Source: Anadara kagoshimensis (Eukaryota; Mollusca; Bivalvia; Arcoida; Arcidae). Taken from it: a stretch of DNA of 64,000 nt. The notes under the pieces were generated by a model. The model worked only from the letters and a program-made list of their open reading frames with translations, was not told the origin of the DNA and ran no database searches. The stretch spans positions 43,331,464 through 43,395,463 of the forward strand of contig CM037857.1 of NCBI GenBank assembly GCA_021292105.1, given 5' to 3'. The translations under genes were made by a program, and so were the position numbers. Shown in pieces: positions 11,870-25,500 of this stretch. Every line of letters begins with the position of its first letter. Position 1 is the stretch's first letter.

Positions 11870-14800
11870 CAACATCACCATGTAACTAGTAGCATAATAC
11901 TGCAATAGAAGTGAAATGCTCACAGACAGATCTCGTGTATACAAGTGTAATATTGTGTGTGTTATGAAAGGATTGTGTAAAAGTTCTTTACTTATTGATT
12001 GTCATAATGATATGAAACATTTATAACATGGTTACAAAGCTAAAAGATGGCTATTTTACGAAGGAAATATACTTTGTTTTAAGAGTTTGAATGCTATCAA
12101 TTATTTCATCAATCCGTTGAATAAGAATTTGTTTGAAATTCACCACATTTATTTCAAAATCATATTGACATCTTTTTCATACATCCAAATTATTTTTTAC
12201 TCTGGATCATTTTGTTGTTGGTAGATTTCAGTATTACAGTGTTGTGGTTTTATCTGAATGGTATTGAAATGTAAAGAAATTAAATTTATGATTATTACAG
12301 TAGTATCTATCTAGGGTTAAAAATGATTGCTTGTCATTGATCGATCCAAATATTACTGATTGCTTGTCAGTGATCTATCCAACTATTACTGGTTGTGGAT
12401 ATAAAATTTAGAAATAATGAAATAAACATATTAAATGATTTCAATTGCCATAAGTACACAACATTGATTTTGATCAATTTAAAAGTAGAAATTCCCGAGT
12501 ACTATCATCATTATTGGTTTTTGTCAAATGGAATAAATTTACCATTTTTCCTTTGATTTTACATTGTGTCGCTTAAAAAGCAATTGCTCCAATTTATTAC
12601 CTATACGTTCAATTATATAAATTTTGACAACATTGAATGGTGATCTAGATTTTAGCATTGGTTTAGCATTTCATACATCAGAAATACTGCAAAAATTGCT
12701 GTGATGAAATTGAATTGGGTTGTTTTGGAAAATTGTATACATAATTAATTTTTGTCACTTGTTTCTGATTTGATGGTTGGTGAAGGTTTATTATTTTTAG
12801 TTTTAACTTTGTAAATTCTTTGAATAGAGAATGAATGAATGAATACATATATTTTTGACAGTCATTGCATGTTGCACAACTTGCTACCTTGCCATTGCAG
12901 TGTTCTCTTGAACCCACGTTAGTGTTCAATAATAATCAACTAAAGTCATTTAAATTTTTGACCATTTGTTTGAATGTTTTTTATAGTTGCTTGTCCAAAA
13001 ATGGAGGGGTTAAGATTACCTGCCTGTTAAGGTTTTGATTGCCTTTGTCGTAATTGTCTCACAAATCGGTCAGGAATTCATGGAATGAAACAATCTGGCT
13101 GTTTGTATTGAGTTATGTATGCCAGGTATTTATTGGTGTGACAAGGTGTTTGAAAGAAAATTGTGATAATAAGCGCACAAGAAATGTTTTATACACCCCA
13201 TGTAATAAACATGTATTTACTTTTATTGGTTGAAAACCTTAACTGAATCAAATCTATTGAGATCCTGACTTATATAAATGTAGACAAAAATATATTTACT
13301 GCTCATCTTTAAAGCTGGTTTTCAATAACTATAATTAGAAATACAGCTACACATATTTTGAATGGTTAAAATAGAAATTGCTGACAGAATTTTGTATATA
13401 TGTGTGTATATATATACTCTTTATAAAATAGCAATGAAACGATTATCAGTGACAATCGAAAAATCGTCACCATAAGCTTAACAATTTAGACTTGTGTTTA
13501 CAATTAACCCATTCAATTATCAGCAAATGGGGTGCACACTCTATATAAGTGAGTTTATCGTAGTTTATAACATTGTCCCCTTTTACAAAATAAATATTTG
13601 AAATTTGGTTAATTGGTTAATATTACTGGTATATATCAATGAATCCTTTAATGTTTTTCAATAAACTGCTTTTCTACTAGTGCTTACCATCCTATTTTAT
13701 ACTTGAAAAATATTATTCATTTTAGAGAATATTTTTATATAAAAAAATTAATTAGATTTTGTCTTGGTTAAATGCTAGCCAGTATGTTGGATTAGACAGG
13801 GAGAGGAGAGGGTTATAGTGCACTTGAAGTAATTTGAAGTATATATATTTTAGTTTTTTCCTTGATAAGTGACATTAGCTGCTGGTAAGATTTCTATCCC
13901 TAATTCCTTGTCCCTAGATATTCTTTGTTACGACAATAGTTACATTTGTAAGTAACACTTTTCTAAATTGTTTTTATTACTCTTCTATACATAATAGTGC
14001 TCTTAACTTTTTGATATAATTTTTGTATCCTCTAATTTTGGATTGTTAATGAAATGTTTTATTTGTTCTTTTTTGGCTTGTATATATATATATAATTGTT
14101 AACTTGTTTATATTTGCACAGTTTAATGACATCACTCTTGGTTTTTTTATTACTCCTTGGTTACTTACACTATGTTTAATATGTTAATTACATGCAAATT
14201 TTTGCATTGTTGATTGTTATTTTATTGGTTCAATTGATGGTATTGATACGCAATAGTGTTTCACAAATATTTTTTTTTTGAAAGTCCCAACACAAAATAA
14301 TGTATCTTTGTCTCACCTGACTTGGCATTGTAAAGTTTGATGTTCAAGTGTTTGTCCTATAGGTGAATTATTTTGTTTATAAAAGTCTGTATAAAACTAC
14401 ATGTAGTGAACTGATTAATTTTTGATAGTCGTCAGAAATCAGGTGCTATAAAATTTAAAATCTTTGATACTCTGGGTGTAACTGTGCTGTCATGTATGAA
14501 TGAATAGTGGTAGTAATTTATATGGTATGGGATGGGTAGAAAATAATTCTGAATTTTTATCAATGAAATGGATCTTTTGATTTGTATACAGTCATGTACT
14601 TGTATATCTGAAAGCTGGGATGAGAAATAAATAGTGCCATACTTGAATTAAGTTTTGCATAAAAATGATTTTGAGAGTAACGATTGAAATATGAGTTTAA
14701 AAGTAGAGCTTAAGGTTTGCTGGTTATCTGTGAAATGTGTCCAGCATCATCAATGTGTGTCGTATTGTTGTAATACAGTTACATCATTTTATCATTCATG

Positions 14801-15960
14801 CAAACATCATCAGATCTGCATTATAATTTTATTACTATTTTACCAAGTACTAAAAGCTTGTACCATTGAATTTTGGAAAAATAAGTTACTGGTTTAGCAA
14901 GGTCTTTATGAATGAAATATATCATTGTTTCTCGGCAGAGCCTTGTTTGAGATGAAAATATCAGACCACTCGACTGGAATTTCTTTATCTCAATCTGAAA
15001 CTCATTTTAGATTTCTCTTTATAACATTAAATATAATATGTCCCAAAATTAGTAGGATGTAATTAAATCATATTGGTATAATATCACCCAGATCTCCTAC
15101 AGTAGGTTGCTAGTCATCCTATATTGTAACATGAAATTACATTATCTTTCCAGTGGTGTTACTTGCCCATACTCCCAACATTATGATTATTTTGTTCTAT
15201 AGTGGGTAATTTTTACTATACCCGTTTTAATTTTGCAGCATTAAACTTTCGTTTTAGAATAAAATTCCTTATCAGTAGTGCTTAGACAAAAATTGTGGAA
15301 ATAATTTTTTTTTTTATTTCATGAATTTGATATTCCAGGATTGTACAACAAAAAACATCACACATTTGTGTTTCTATACATATAGTAATGAATTTGTTAA
15401 GCTCTTTGAATAAATGCTTATGCAACTTGTTTCAACTGATTTAATAAATTCACCATTACATAAAACACTCCATCAGTTTAGATTTTCAAATGTCTATGAA
15501 ATAAATTATTAACATGACACTGCAGCATTCTACTTTGGTTATTAGAGTGCTTCTGTTTTTATTGGAAGTTATTTCATATTTGGGGCATTATTATAGGTAA
15601 TGACACTGTTGTTCCCTTAAAAGGACAATAGTCCTCGCATATTCCTCTTAGTTCTAGCAAACTAAAATATAATTACAGTCTAATCATGTTAAAAATATGT
15701 TTATCATTGAAGCTTTTTTCATTGCATTTAGAACTTTAGTAGAATTTTGTTTTGTACATGTACACACTACTTGCATAAGACATCAAATAATGAACTACAT
15801 TTATACATATTATAAATAAACTGTTGGGAATATTTGATAATATTAAATAAAACAAAAACATTACAACTTTTAAGTGTCTGTTATTTTATTTCAGTGTATA
15901 ATCTTTCTGTTACCCATAGTTGTATTTTAGGCAAAGTAAATTCAAAGATAATTTTCTTAT
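11870..15960 (+). other. Likely long 3' UTR / downstream region of PGC-1
   Basis: About 4 kb of AT-rich sequence without coding signal follows the PGC-1 stop codon. Several AATAAA hexamers occur (for example near 12419, 13588, 13659 and 14627), so the true cleavage site cannot be chosen from sequence alone. No repeat element with clear ends was recognised in it. Confidence 0.4.
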
Positions 15961-15984
15961 GGAAGATCAAGAAGGAGACTGTTT

Positions 15985-16200
15985 CATCTTTTTGTCTATG
16001 TTAAGTTTGGTCCCCAGTGCACTTGGGATCCAGTGCCTTTTACCGTTTAGGACAATTCCATTATGAGTGATAGCTTGCTGAAGGGCGGATGTTTTTCTGT
16101 GGGCATTCTGGTTTGCTCTATCCCTGAATTGATCGCCTCTATATAAGTGAAAAAATATGAGTGACGGGACATAAAACTTCATCACTCCATCCCACTTCAC
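15985..16200. mobile_element. SINE-like fragment
   Basis: The end 'ATATAAGTGAAAAAATATGAGTGACGGGACATAAAACTTC' resembles the tail of the tRNA-derived SINEs in this window but is diverged. The antisense 77-codon ORF over it is most likely chance. Confidence 0.35.
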
Positions 16201-16299
16201 GTTCTATAAATTATAGAGGGCAAAGATGGAGGGCGGGTGTCCTAGGGTCCAGGTCCCATAAATGACTTATCAACATTACGAGCAAAAACAAAGAACATG

Positions 16300-16410
16300 T
16301 CCAGATTCCATAAATTATCGACTACTTTTAAGAGCAAAGATGGAAGACACAAGTCCCATAAATTATCGACTACTTTAAGAGCAAAGATGGAGGAGATCTA
16401 GTGCTTTTCC
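16300..16410. repeat. Short tandem repeat, two ~60 bp units
   Basis: 'CCATAAATTATCGACTAC' plus 'AGAGCAAAGATGGA' occurs twice in tandem, with a diverged third copy just upstream around 16205-16240. No function apparent. Confidence 0.5.
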
Positions 16411-16500
16411 AGCTGAGCAAAAATCGGGGACTGATTGTCTTGGCATAAATCTTATTAACATAGAAGAAAATGTGTACTTGTCATCAGCCAACGCAACCAA

Positions 16501-16814
16501 AAGTTGAGTTGAGTAATGGTGTTTAACGTCCAAGTCAAGAAAATTTTACTTAAATCGAGACCTCGCAACCTATAAGCGAAGTTGCAGACATTTTGTCTGT
16601 GCTTGCGCTGATGGCATTACAGAGCAGGGATCTGGTTTATTGAAAGTCCCCATCCGAAAGAACCGCGACACTCATTTCGTAGCACCGAGTGCTTGACGAA
16701 AGAACCGCCAATACCCACTTTCGAGTCTTGGGGTCAAACCCGATCGAACCCAAAACCCGATCGAACCCACAATCTCCATGCGAGCACTCTACAATTTGAG
16801 CTACCGCAGTGGTA
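16501..16814 (-). mobile_element. tRNA-derived SINE, minus strand
   Basis: Reads on the minus strand as tRNA-like head to tail: the A box is the complement of 'ACTCTACAATTTGAGCTACC', followed by the shared body ('GTGCTTGACGAAAGAACC', 'CATCCGAAAGAACCGC'). The tail complement is 'GTTTAACGTCCAAGTCAAGAA'. The B-box region contains a short internal duplication ('CCCGATCGAACCCA' twice). Confidence 0.75.
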
Positions 16815-17870
16815 AACAACGCAACCAAGAACACAACAAACTTTTACTTATGAAACTGTTAAATAAGACCATAAAAGACGAAGGTGGGACGGGTGGTTGT
16901 GAAATTTCCCGACCGTTTTGTCGAGAACTGGGGCAAACGACCTGTGGTGACCGTGTTGTTGTAGTACTATCGCAGTATCCTTAAGCATCCTACATTTTAA
17001 AACCAATAATTTTTTAACTATAGCAAGTGTAGCTGCATAATATGTACCCGGCAATAGCAAGAGCAACCAAAATGATGACCCAACAAGCCAGGGGTAATCC
17101 AACAGACCCAGCGTCATTTACCATTACAAAACGGTATCAAGTTGTTTGATTGAAGCAATTTTGTAAGACCTTGACTATCGGGTTTTAAACCAAAAGAAAT
17201 TTTCTCTTATCATACACTCGGGGCTTTGTCCAACTTCAGCAATGTTTTAGCATTATGTTTTATTTTTATACATTCTGTTAATTTGTAGACGTGTACAAAA
17301 TATATTCAAACACCTGAACACCGGACACTGGTTTCACAATCATTCCTAAGACTAGATTTTCCTTAATTTAAAAATACTCTTGTCTAACATTGGAATTTTT
17401 GGACTATGTACTACCTCCCATAACCACTGATCGACTAGACCTCTTGAGTTGCATGAACACTTCTGGTGATGCTTCTTTCAATGACTGCTGTTCGAATCGT
17501 CACCCATTTGCTCTAGGTCATACTCTATATAGCAGCTTGTTTTAAAATTTATTGGTTTGAAACTGTTTAAGATGGACCTAAACGCATTTAAGGAGGGGAA
17601 ATAGCATAGTTAAGTTTACATATCTAGTGCATTCCATAATTTAACAACTTTCTGTGATGTTCTGTCTTAAATATGTCTGTTATTCCATCGTTACCCGTTT
17701 CATCTTTGATGTCTCCTTTCAGGAGTAGTCTACGACACTGTCGAAATCTTGATTAAAATCGAAATACATATATTATAGCTATTATCTTGTCTTGATCGAT
17801 AGCTTCAGTATAGTCCTCAAATACCTCTAAAAGTCATATGAAACATGACCGTCATTTTCTCTGTTCGTCA
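16815..17870. other. Intergenic, no gene recognised
   Basis: About 1 kb between two SINEs. A minus-strand ORF of 89 codons (16848-17117) starts with a hydrophobic stretch, but it has no recognisable family and no supporting context. Nothing else seen. Confidence 0.4.
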
Positions 17871-18160
17871 ACCACTGCGGTAGCTCAGTTGGTAGAGTGT
17901 TCCTTGAAAGTGGGTAGTGACTGTTCTTTGCGGCCAAGCATTCGGCATTACGAAATGAAAGTCGCGTGTCTTTCGGACGGTAACTTAAAATAAACGAGCT
18001 CCTGTGTCATGATAGGCTTGGCACGATAAAGTACCCTGCTGTATAATGTCATGAGCGCAACGCACAGGCAAAGTTTCTGCACATTCGTCTCAGTATGGCT
18101 GGCGCCGTCTCGATATGCGAAACTTTCTTGATTGGGGTGTTAAACATCATTATTAGCGGT
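17871..18160 (+). mobile_element. tRNA-derived SINE lacking the B-box region
   Basis: Starts 'CACTGCGGTAGCTCAGTTGG' (a good A box), then jumps directly to the SINE body 'TTGAAAGTGGGTAGTGACT'. The B-box part is therefore deleted relative to the 9085 copy. Body and tail ('CTTGATTGGGGTGTTAAACA') are preserved. Confidence 0.75.
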
Positions 18161-18634
18161 GGCTTTTTGCATAATCTTGCCCAGTTACTGATTTTGAACT
18201 AAGTAATTGTCACAGGATGTTTTACTACCGCTCTTGTGGATTGACTTTGGCTAATCTCCAGTCTATAAACTTCTTTAGTCCAAAGACTTTCTAAATACAA
18301 ATGAAAGAGGTTGGTATAATTTCGTTCACAATTTCCTTCAAGAATGGAGATTGTCTGGTCTACAGGATTAACAAAAAGTCCGTAAATTATTTATTTATGA
18401 ACTTCTGTGTTCCCCTAATTGGTATGGAAATCCGCAGTCAATAACTAAGGGATACTAGTAGACTACTAGTCCGTGACCATTTCTAACAAATGTTGATTTT
18501 AAAACTACATGTACCAGCTGTTCTTTAATGAGATTCTTCATTAGTACCCAACCTTCTTATCCAGCTTTCACATTACACTTAGATCTCGTGTATACATAGT
18601 GTCGGGCTATGATTAAGTACGTGGACTATATAAT

Positions 18635-19260
18635 TAGCCCGAGATTCCTCTGGCCCGAATTTTTTTTTTTTTTTTTTATCAATTTCGGGCCAGAGATCGG
18701 GCTTCATTATTTTACATAACGTGATGCCGTTGAAATCCTACGGCAGGGTAAGATTTAATTTGGCGGATATGTTCACTTTATTTTCACGGGCATTGGGTAA
18801 TGAACCAGTCAGATCGCTTACCTGAACCTTTATTCACAAGAATCCATCGAAAAAACTACGTTGCAACTCCGTTTTATATCCATTCCAGCCATATAAATCC
18901 AACACTTGTGTATCTGAAAAGGGAGACTTTAACCCGCGAGATCTCGCGTTATTTGAATATCATAACATAAAAAATGGCGAGATGATGAAGGATGTGTTGG
19001 ATTTATATGGCTGGAATGGATATAAAACGGAGTTGCCACGTAGTTTTTTCGATGGATTCTTGTGAATAAAGGTTCAAGTAAGCGATCTGACTGGTTCATT
19101 ACCCAATGCCCGTGAAAATAAAGTGAACATATCCGCCAAATTAAATCTTACCCTGCCGTAGGATTTCAACGGCATCACGTTATGTAAAATAATGAAGCCC
19201 GATCTCTGGCCCGAAATTGATAAAAAAAAAAAAATTTCGGGCCAGAGGAATCTCGGGCTA
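18635..19260. mobile_element. 626 bp foldback, MULE-like, 9 bp target duplication
   Basis: Left arm from TAGCCCGAGATTCCTCTGGC and right arm ending GCCAGAGGAATCTCGGGCTA are near-perfect inverted copies of about 280 bp, with a short unpaired centre near 18910-18985. The element is bracketed by the exact 9 bp repeat CTATATAAT at 18626-18634 and 19261-19269. Each arm end also contains its own small hairpin (CTCTGGCCCGAA..TTTCGGGCCAGAG) spanning a poly-T or poly-A run. Long inverted arms plus 9 bp duplications are typical of Mutator-like non-autonomous elements. It ends about 280 bp before the C1D start codon. Confidence 0.75.
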
Positions 19261-19269
19261 CTATATAAT

Positions 19270-19331
19270 TAACACTGGCGTGAATTACGCATTTTAGCTC
19301 ACACTTTATTTTGCAATGTTTTATCATGCCT

Positions 19332-19367
<36 letters not shown>

Positions 19368-19543
19368 AGTTATTTCTCGTTGCATATTTACGGTATAATA
19401 ACACCCAGGTTTTAATATACCGTCCGTTCCGTTAACCAATTTTACTTGTAACTTTACATTGAAAACGTTACTTCCGGGTAAATGAAAAACGTGTTATTAT
19501 CATTATTAATCATTATGTTGTTCTAAAACTAAGTATTCTGAAA
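19270..19543 (+). promoter_or_regulatory. Presumed C1D promoter and 5' UTR
   Basis: Only about 275 bp separate the foldback element from the C1D ATG. The tract holds the AAAT microsatellite and 'CCGTCCGTTCCG' and 'AACGTTACTTCCGGG' (ETS-like ACTTCCGG) at about 19420-19478, common in housekeeping promoters. No TATA box chosen; transcription start inferred only from position. Confidence 0.35.
19335..19370. repeat. (AAAT)n microsatellite
   Basis: About nine AAAT/TAAA units just upstream of C1D. Confidence 0.8.
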
Positions 19544-22500
19544 ATGACTGATGAAGCCGGTATACCAGAAGAATTGAAGGAAAAGCTAGCATCTTTTGAC
19601 TCATCCCTATCCCAAGTGGAATCGATTTTACAACCGTTGTTGCAAGTTCCACAGAATGAAGTATTTGAGAAGGTATCTACCAGCACAGGGGTCTGGAATG
19701 AGGATACATGTATTTATCTTTGGGGAAAAAATCTCATCACTGGTAACTAAAAATCCGGGTTGAGATGATGATATTTTTTCAGAGTGATAAATATTCTGAT
19801 TCCAGACCCCTGTGAAAAAAATGAGCTGGCACATCTTATAATAATTTGTGAAGGGGTATAAAATGTGTAGGCGGGCTGGCAAAATCTTACACCCAATTTT
19901 CAATGATCTATATTTCAATAAATATCGATTGGATTTTTATAATATTTTCACACAATATTGGGCATGATCTCAATTTTTAAAATATATTTTGATTTAAAAA
20001 AAATATTTGATATTTTTGAAGTTATTACAAAAAACATGGGCTACACTTTTTTCAATATGTCAAAATTCATCCGAGACAGGATAACAAAATTTTACAACCC
20101 AATTTTCAGTTATCTATATTTCCATAAATATGTATTGGATTTATATAGTATTTTGACATAATATCCGGCATGACCTATATTTTTAAAATATGTTTTTGAT
20201 TTTAAAAAATAAATATTATTTTTGAAGTTATTAAAGAAAATACGGGCTACACTTTTTCCAATCGGTCAAAATTCATCCGAGGCAGGACGGTAAGCTTTGA
20301 ACATTGATCGATATCTCTTCAATGATGCTTGCCTATTAAAATTTGCAACAAATACGCGGTGGATATATATCTTTGATACCACCAAATGGTACTTCCTATA
20401 ATGCAGTGGTTTTCTTTTTATAACCGATTGTTTGTGACATTTGATTGTTCTATAAGTACGACGCCATAAGTTATTTTTCTGTAAATCCCTCCTGTGTAAT
20501 GGTGAACCTGTCGTGACTTGATCAAAGATGGCCGTGTACTAACAATAAACTGTCACAAACAATCGTTTATAAAAAGAAAACCACTCCATTATATGGAATA
20601 CCCTTTGTTGTTATTAAAGAGATATATCCACCGCGTATTTGTTGAAAAATTTAATAGGCAAGCATAATTATGTGGAGAGATATCGATCAATGTTCAAACC
20701 TCACTCGTCCTACCTCGCATGAATTTTGACCGATTGGAAAAAGTGTAGCCCGTATTTTCTTTAATAACTTCAAAAATTTCAAATATTTTTTAAATTAAAA
20801 AATATATTTAAACAATTTAGGTCATGCCCGATATTATGTAAAAATATTATAAAAATCCAAAAGATATTTATTGAAATATAGATCAATGAAAATTGGGTGG
20901 TAAAATTTTGTTATCCTGTCTCGGATGAATTTTTACTGATTGAAAAAAGTGTAGCCCATGTTTTTTGTAATAGCTTAAAAAATATCAAGTATTTTTTAAA
21001 ACCAAAAATATATTTTAAAAATTGAGGTCATGCCCAATATTATGTGTAAATATTATAAGAATCCAATAGACATTTATTGAAATATAGATCATTGAAAATT
21101 TGGTGTAAGATTTTGCCAGCCCGCCTTCACATTTTATACCCCCTCATAATTTGTGAGACATCGTCTAGTTGATAATTACATACCACACCATTCTTGTTCT
21201 GTAAGATATTATCTTGCAATACACTCCCTACACCATATGGTGCTTTTCTTACAAAGATTTATCGATGAAGTCAGAGGTGTATTGATAAGTTGAGAACCAT
21301 TTCAGAATATTGTGACCAGAGAAATGGAATCGATCACTATTTATGGTGTCAAGGAACTTGTTCTGTTATATTTGTTCAGAATTCAGCTTTGCCAGATAAG
21401 GATATCTTGATCTTCACTGACATTCTATAATATAATATATTTGGTCCAGTTTGTGCTAGGCAGCATTGCATTAATATTTAAGTACAGAGCATATGTTTAA
21501 ACATTTACAATTTTTTGTTTCAGCTTTCTCCACTTGACAGAGCAAAAGTTGAATTAGTAGGAGGATATACAATAAATTCCTTGTTTTGGAGTAAGTAAAT
21601 ATATATCTATACTCTAATATTTTGTATAGTGCTGTAATATGTGGTAAAAATAGTATTGTAATATATTGCCAACATAATTTTGAATGTAGCATAAAAAGTT
21701 CTAACAATGAATGATTTCAGTTTAAGTAAAATATGCATAAATGCACTGCTATCAATCTTTAATTTTCAACAACTAGAAAAATCAAGCCTTAATGACTTTA
21801 CAAGACAAAACAAAGCAATTCTTTAAAGAACATTAAAACAATGAACAAATAAAACAAGTGTTAACCATTTTTTCATTTGTATATAGCTTAGTAAAAAACT
21901 TTTAGGCAAATTTTTCGTACCACTGGAAACCCAATATATGCAATCAATATCACTGTACCACCAGCACAACAATTCATACCAATTTTATTGGTGTACCAGT
22001 ATATTTGTTACAGCCTTAATTTTATTCAGTATTATGCAATGTCAAAGAAGTGCCAAATCCCTGTTATGCAGATCTAATGCTTTTGAAGAAGATATTGTCA
22101 GAAAACATTGTTCATCAAAAGCACCAGATTCTTAATATTTAAAAAATTCTTTAAAAAAAAGAACAAAGCTATGCTTTAACATTCAAAGTTTTGCCTTATC
22201 ATGGTTTTGCAGATCTAATGCTTTTGAAGAAGATATTGTCAGATAAATATTGCACATTAAAATCATCTGATTCTTAAAATTTAAAAATTCTTTAAAAAAA
22301 AAAGAACGAAGCTATGCTTTAACATTCAAAGTTTTGCCTTAGGTGGATTTGGTAAAATATAGTTGGTCTTTCTCATTTCAACATCTTAAAAATATTTGAA
22401 TTTCCACAGTTTTGGTTTAAGCATTACTGATGAGGAATGTGATTCTGAAATGGCTGTCTATTTCTGCAATATCTTTCACTAGGTTTAATAATAAACACAT

Positions 22501-25500
22501 TTGTAGTAAGATATTGTCACTTTGCCAGAAAAAAAAAAAATAATGATAAAAAACATTATTGAGATACTATTCAAGCTGTGGATTAGGGTTTTCATTGCTT
22601 GATAAATAAACTTCAGAATCCTTTAAAAAGGTTCTGATGCGAGTCTATACTGTATCAAATTGGCATAAGACAGAAGTTGTCGGCTGCTTTTTACTTTTTT
22701 TGAAAAAAATGAATTAGGAGTAGTGTACTGGAGTTTTACATCCCAGTCAAGATTCTTTCACCTAAATGAGACAGTCAATTGACGGATCACTGACTACGCC
22801 CACAACATTCCAACAAATGCCCAGTATGCTTGAATAACACACACATAAAAAAGAAAACTCGACCTGAATTGTGCCATTTAATGACGTCACTGACACCAGT
22901 ACATCATTATTTGCTGTGATGTTGCTTTGGTATCATAATGGTGGCCAGTGTCGGAACATAAAAGGCATGGCTGGTGATGCGTCAATTCTGGGATAGTGGA
23001 GGAATCCGAATAGCCAGGAGAAAACCTCTCAACTTTGTACATTGCTTATCACAGATTCATGATCCTGTACTGATCAGATTTAATGAAATTATAATAAAAC
23101 CCTGTAGAAATCTTGGCAATGATTGTCAACTTCATACTAACCAGTAACCAAGATTATGATTGAAATGATTTTATATTTCCTTTGTAGTGTATTTAAATGT
23201 GTGTGGATTAAATCCTAAAGAACATAGTGTGAAACAAGAACTTGTAAGTATTGTGATACTTAAAAAATATAAAATCTATCTAAAAACCTACTACAGTGGA
23301 ATGATCAACCCCATTAAAGTTCAACTTTTTGTTAAGTAGAGAAATGTTTGTAAATTGTATTCTACTGCACCCAGTATATCATACATACTATAAATCATTG
23401 AAATTTTTTTCCTCTGAATTGGTCAATTCTAACCCAATACAGCATGAAAAGTTCTTAAGTAACAGTAATCCAAAAGTTGTGTTTGGCATATCAGCCAAAA
23501 TCCAAGGTAACTCCTGTTCCTATAAATAGCAGAAACACGAAAGACCATTGCAGATTTATTTTCCAACCACTTTGGTTCCATTCGCAACTACAAAAAGGAG
23601 GTGGAATGCCTTTCACAAGATTTGCATGTTATGTATCAAAAATGTAAATTACCTGCCAGTTGAGCATCACAGGCCCTATTGGGCCTCTTGTTTTTAGCTC
23701 AGACCTTATCAATAGGCTTCTTTCTTGTATGAATATCTATCTGTATACTTGATTATTGTAATGATAATTTTGATATCATCCCTTTATACATATTTGACCT
23801 ACATTCATGACGTCATTATATGATGTCATTTATTCACTCGTGTTGCACTTGTGTTTGGGTGTACTGTTCAGATGTATTAACCACATGTTGTCAGTTTAGA
23901 TTTAAATACACTATTGAACACACGTTCGTGTTATAGTTTATTTTACATGGTGTCAGAATATGGAAGGCATCCCTACCCCCACCATGGACTGGGAGAGCAG
24001 CAACCTCCCCGAGGCATGGAAGAAATTTCGACATCATGTCGACCTGATTTTTAATGGACCACTTGAAGACAAGGACGAAAAAGCTAAGTGCTCATATCTA
24101 TTACTTTGGATTCGGGATAAAGGCCGAGATGTATTTAATACATGGACTGGCATTTCTGAAGAGGACTCTAAAAAACTCAAAACATATTATGACCGTTTTC
24201 AGGCATATGTACAACCAAAATTGAACCCGGTTTTTGCCAGGTATAAATTTAATCATGAAATTCAGGGGAGCAGTACATTCGACCAATTTGTCACTAAGTT
24301 GAAACTTCTTGCAGCAGATTGCTCATACAAGGATACAGACGATATGATAAGGGATCGTATAGTTTTTGGAATCACGTCAACGAAAATTCGTGAAAAACTT
24401 ATAAACGAAGGCGAGAAATTGACACTCCAACGTGCAATACACATAGGACAAAATTATGAATATTCACAACAACAATTGTCAATGATGAACAACCAGGAGG
24501 TACATTTTGTGGAGTCAAAAACATTTAGTCACGGTTCAAGGAAACATGGCCGAAAATTTGGATCATATAGACAAACACAAGGACGCGACGGTAAACAACA
24601 TGGACAAAATTACAGTGTGAATAATTGTGGGAACTGTGGACGTAAACATTCAAAACAGGAAGCATGCCCGGCGAAAGGGAAAACATGCAACAAGTGTCAT
24701 AAACTAAATCATTTCGCAAATGTGTGCAGATCATCTGTCAATGAAATTACAACACATGCAGCCGAAGATGACAGCAGTGAGAATGACGAATTTTACGTTT
24801 GCACCGTTGATTCAAGTGATGATAAGCTCAGTGACAATCAAGCATTTGTAACTTTATCTATTGGTTCAAATGAGGACCCTGTCCAATTTAAACTTGATAC
24901 AGGTTCACAGTGTAATGTAATTCCCTATAGTGTATATTGTAAGCTCAGTTGCCAGGCCCAATCCCTAGATAAATCTTCTAAACGTCTAACCGCGTACAAC
25001 GGGGACGCGCTTAAAACGTTAGGTCAATTTCGTGTCCGAATTAAATATCAAGACCGTGAGCGGCACATCGAATTTTTTGTCGTCGATACAAAGTCCGCGC
25101 CTATTTTAGGTTTACAATCATGCCTTGATTTTAAACTCATAGAGCTTGTGTTCTCTTTAGACGATGATGCCACATTCTTCGATAAGAATCGCGTTTTGAC
25201 GGAATTCGGCAACGTATTTCGAGGAGTTGGTCTCTTTGAAGGCGAGTATACGATACACCTCGACCCTAGTGCACAACCTGTAGTTCACGCACCGCGCCGA
25301 GTCCCGTTCGCGCTTCGCGACAGATTGAAAGGTGAGCTAGATCGCATGGAGAACGCGAATATCATCACAACAGTAAACACACCGACAGATTGGGTAAATT
25401 CGATCGTTGTTGTCGAGAAGTCGTCAGGCAACTTGCGCATATGCCTTGACCCGCGAGATCTTAATCAAGCCATTCAGAGGCCACATTACCCAATGCGAAC

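Noticed and set aside
15967-16200. Minus-strand 77-codon ORF (WIPSALGTKLN..)
   Set aside because: Overlaps a diverged SINE tail; no homologous family recognised.
16848-17117. Minus-strand 89-codon ORF with a hydrophobic N-terminal stretch, possibly a small membrane protein
   Set aside because: No recognisable family, no splice or promoter context, and the 3' half looks like repeat DNA.
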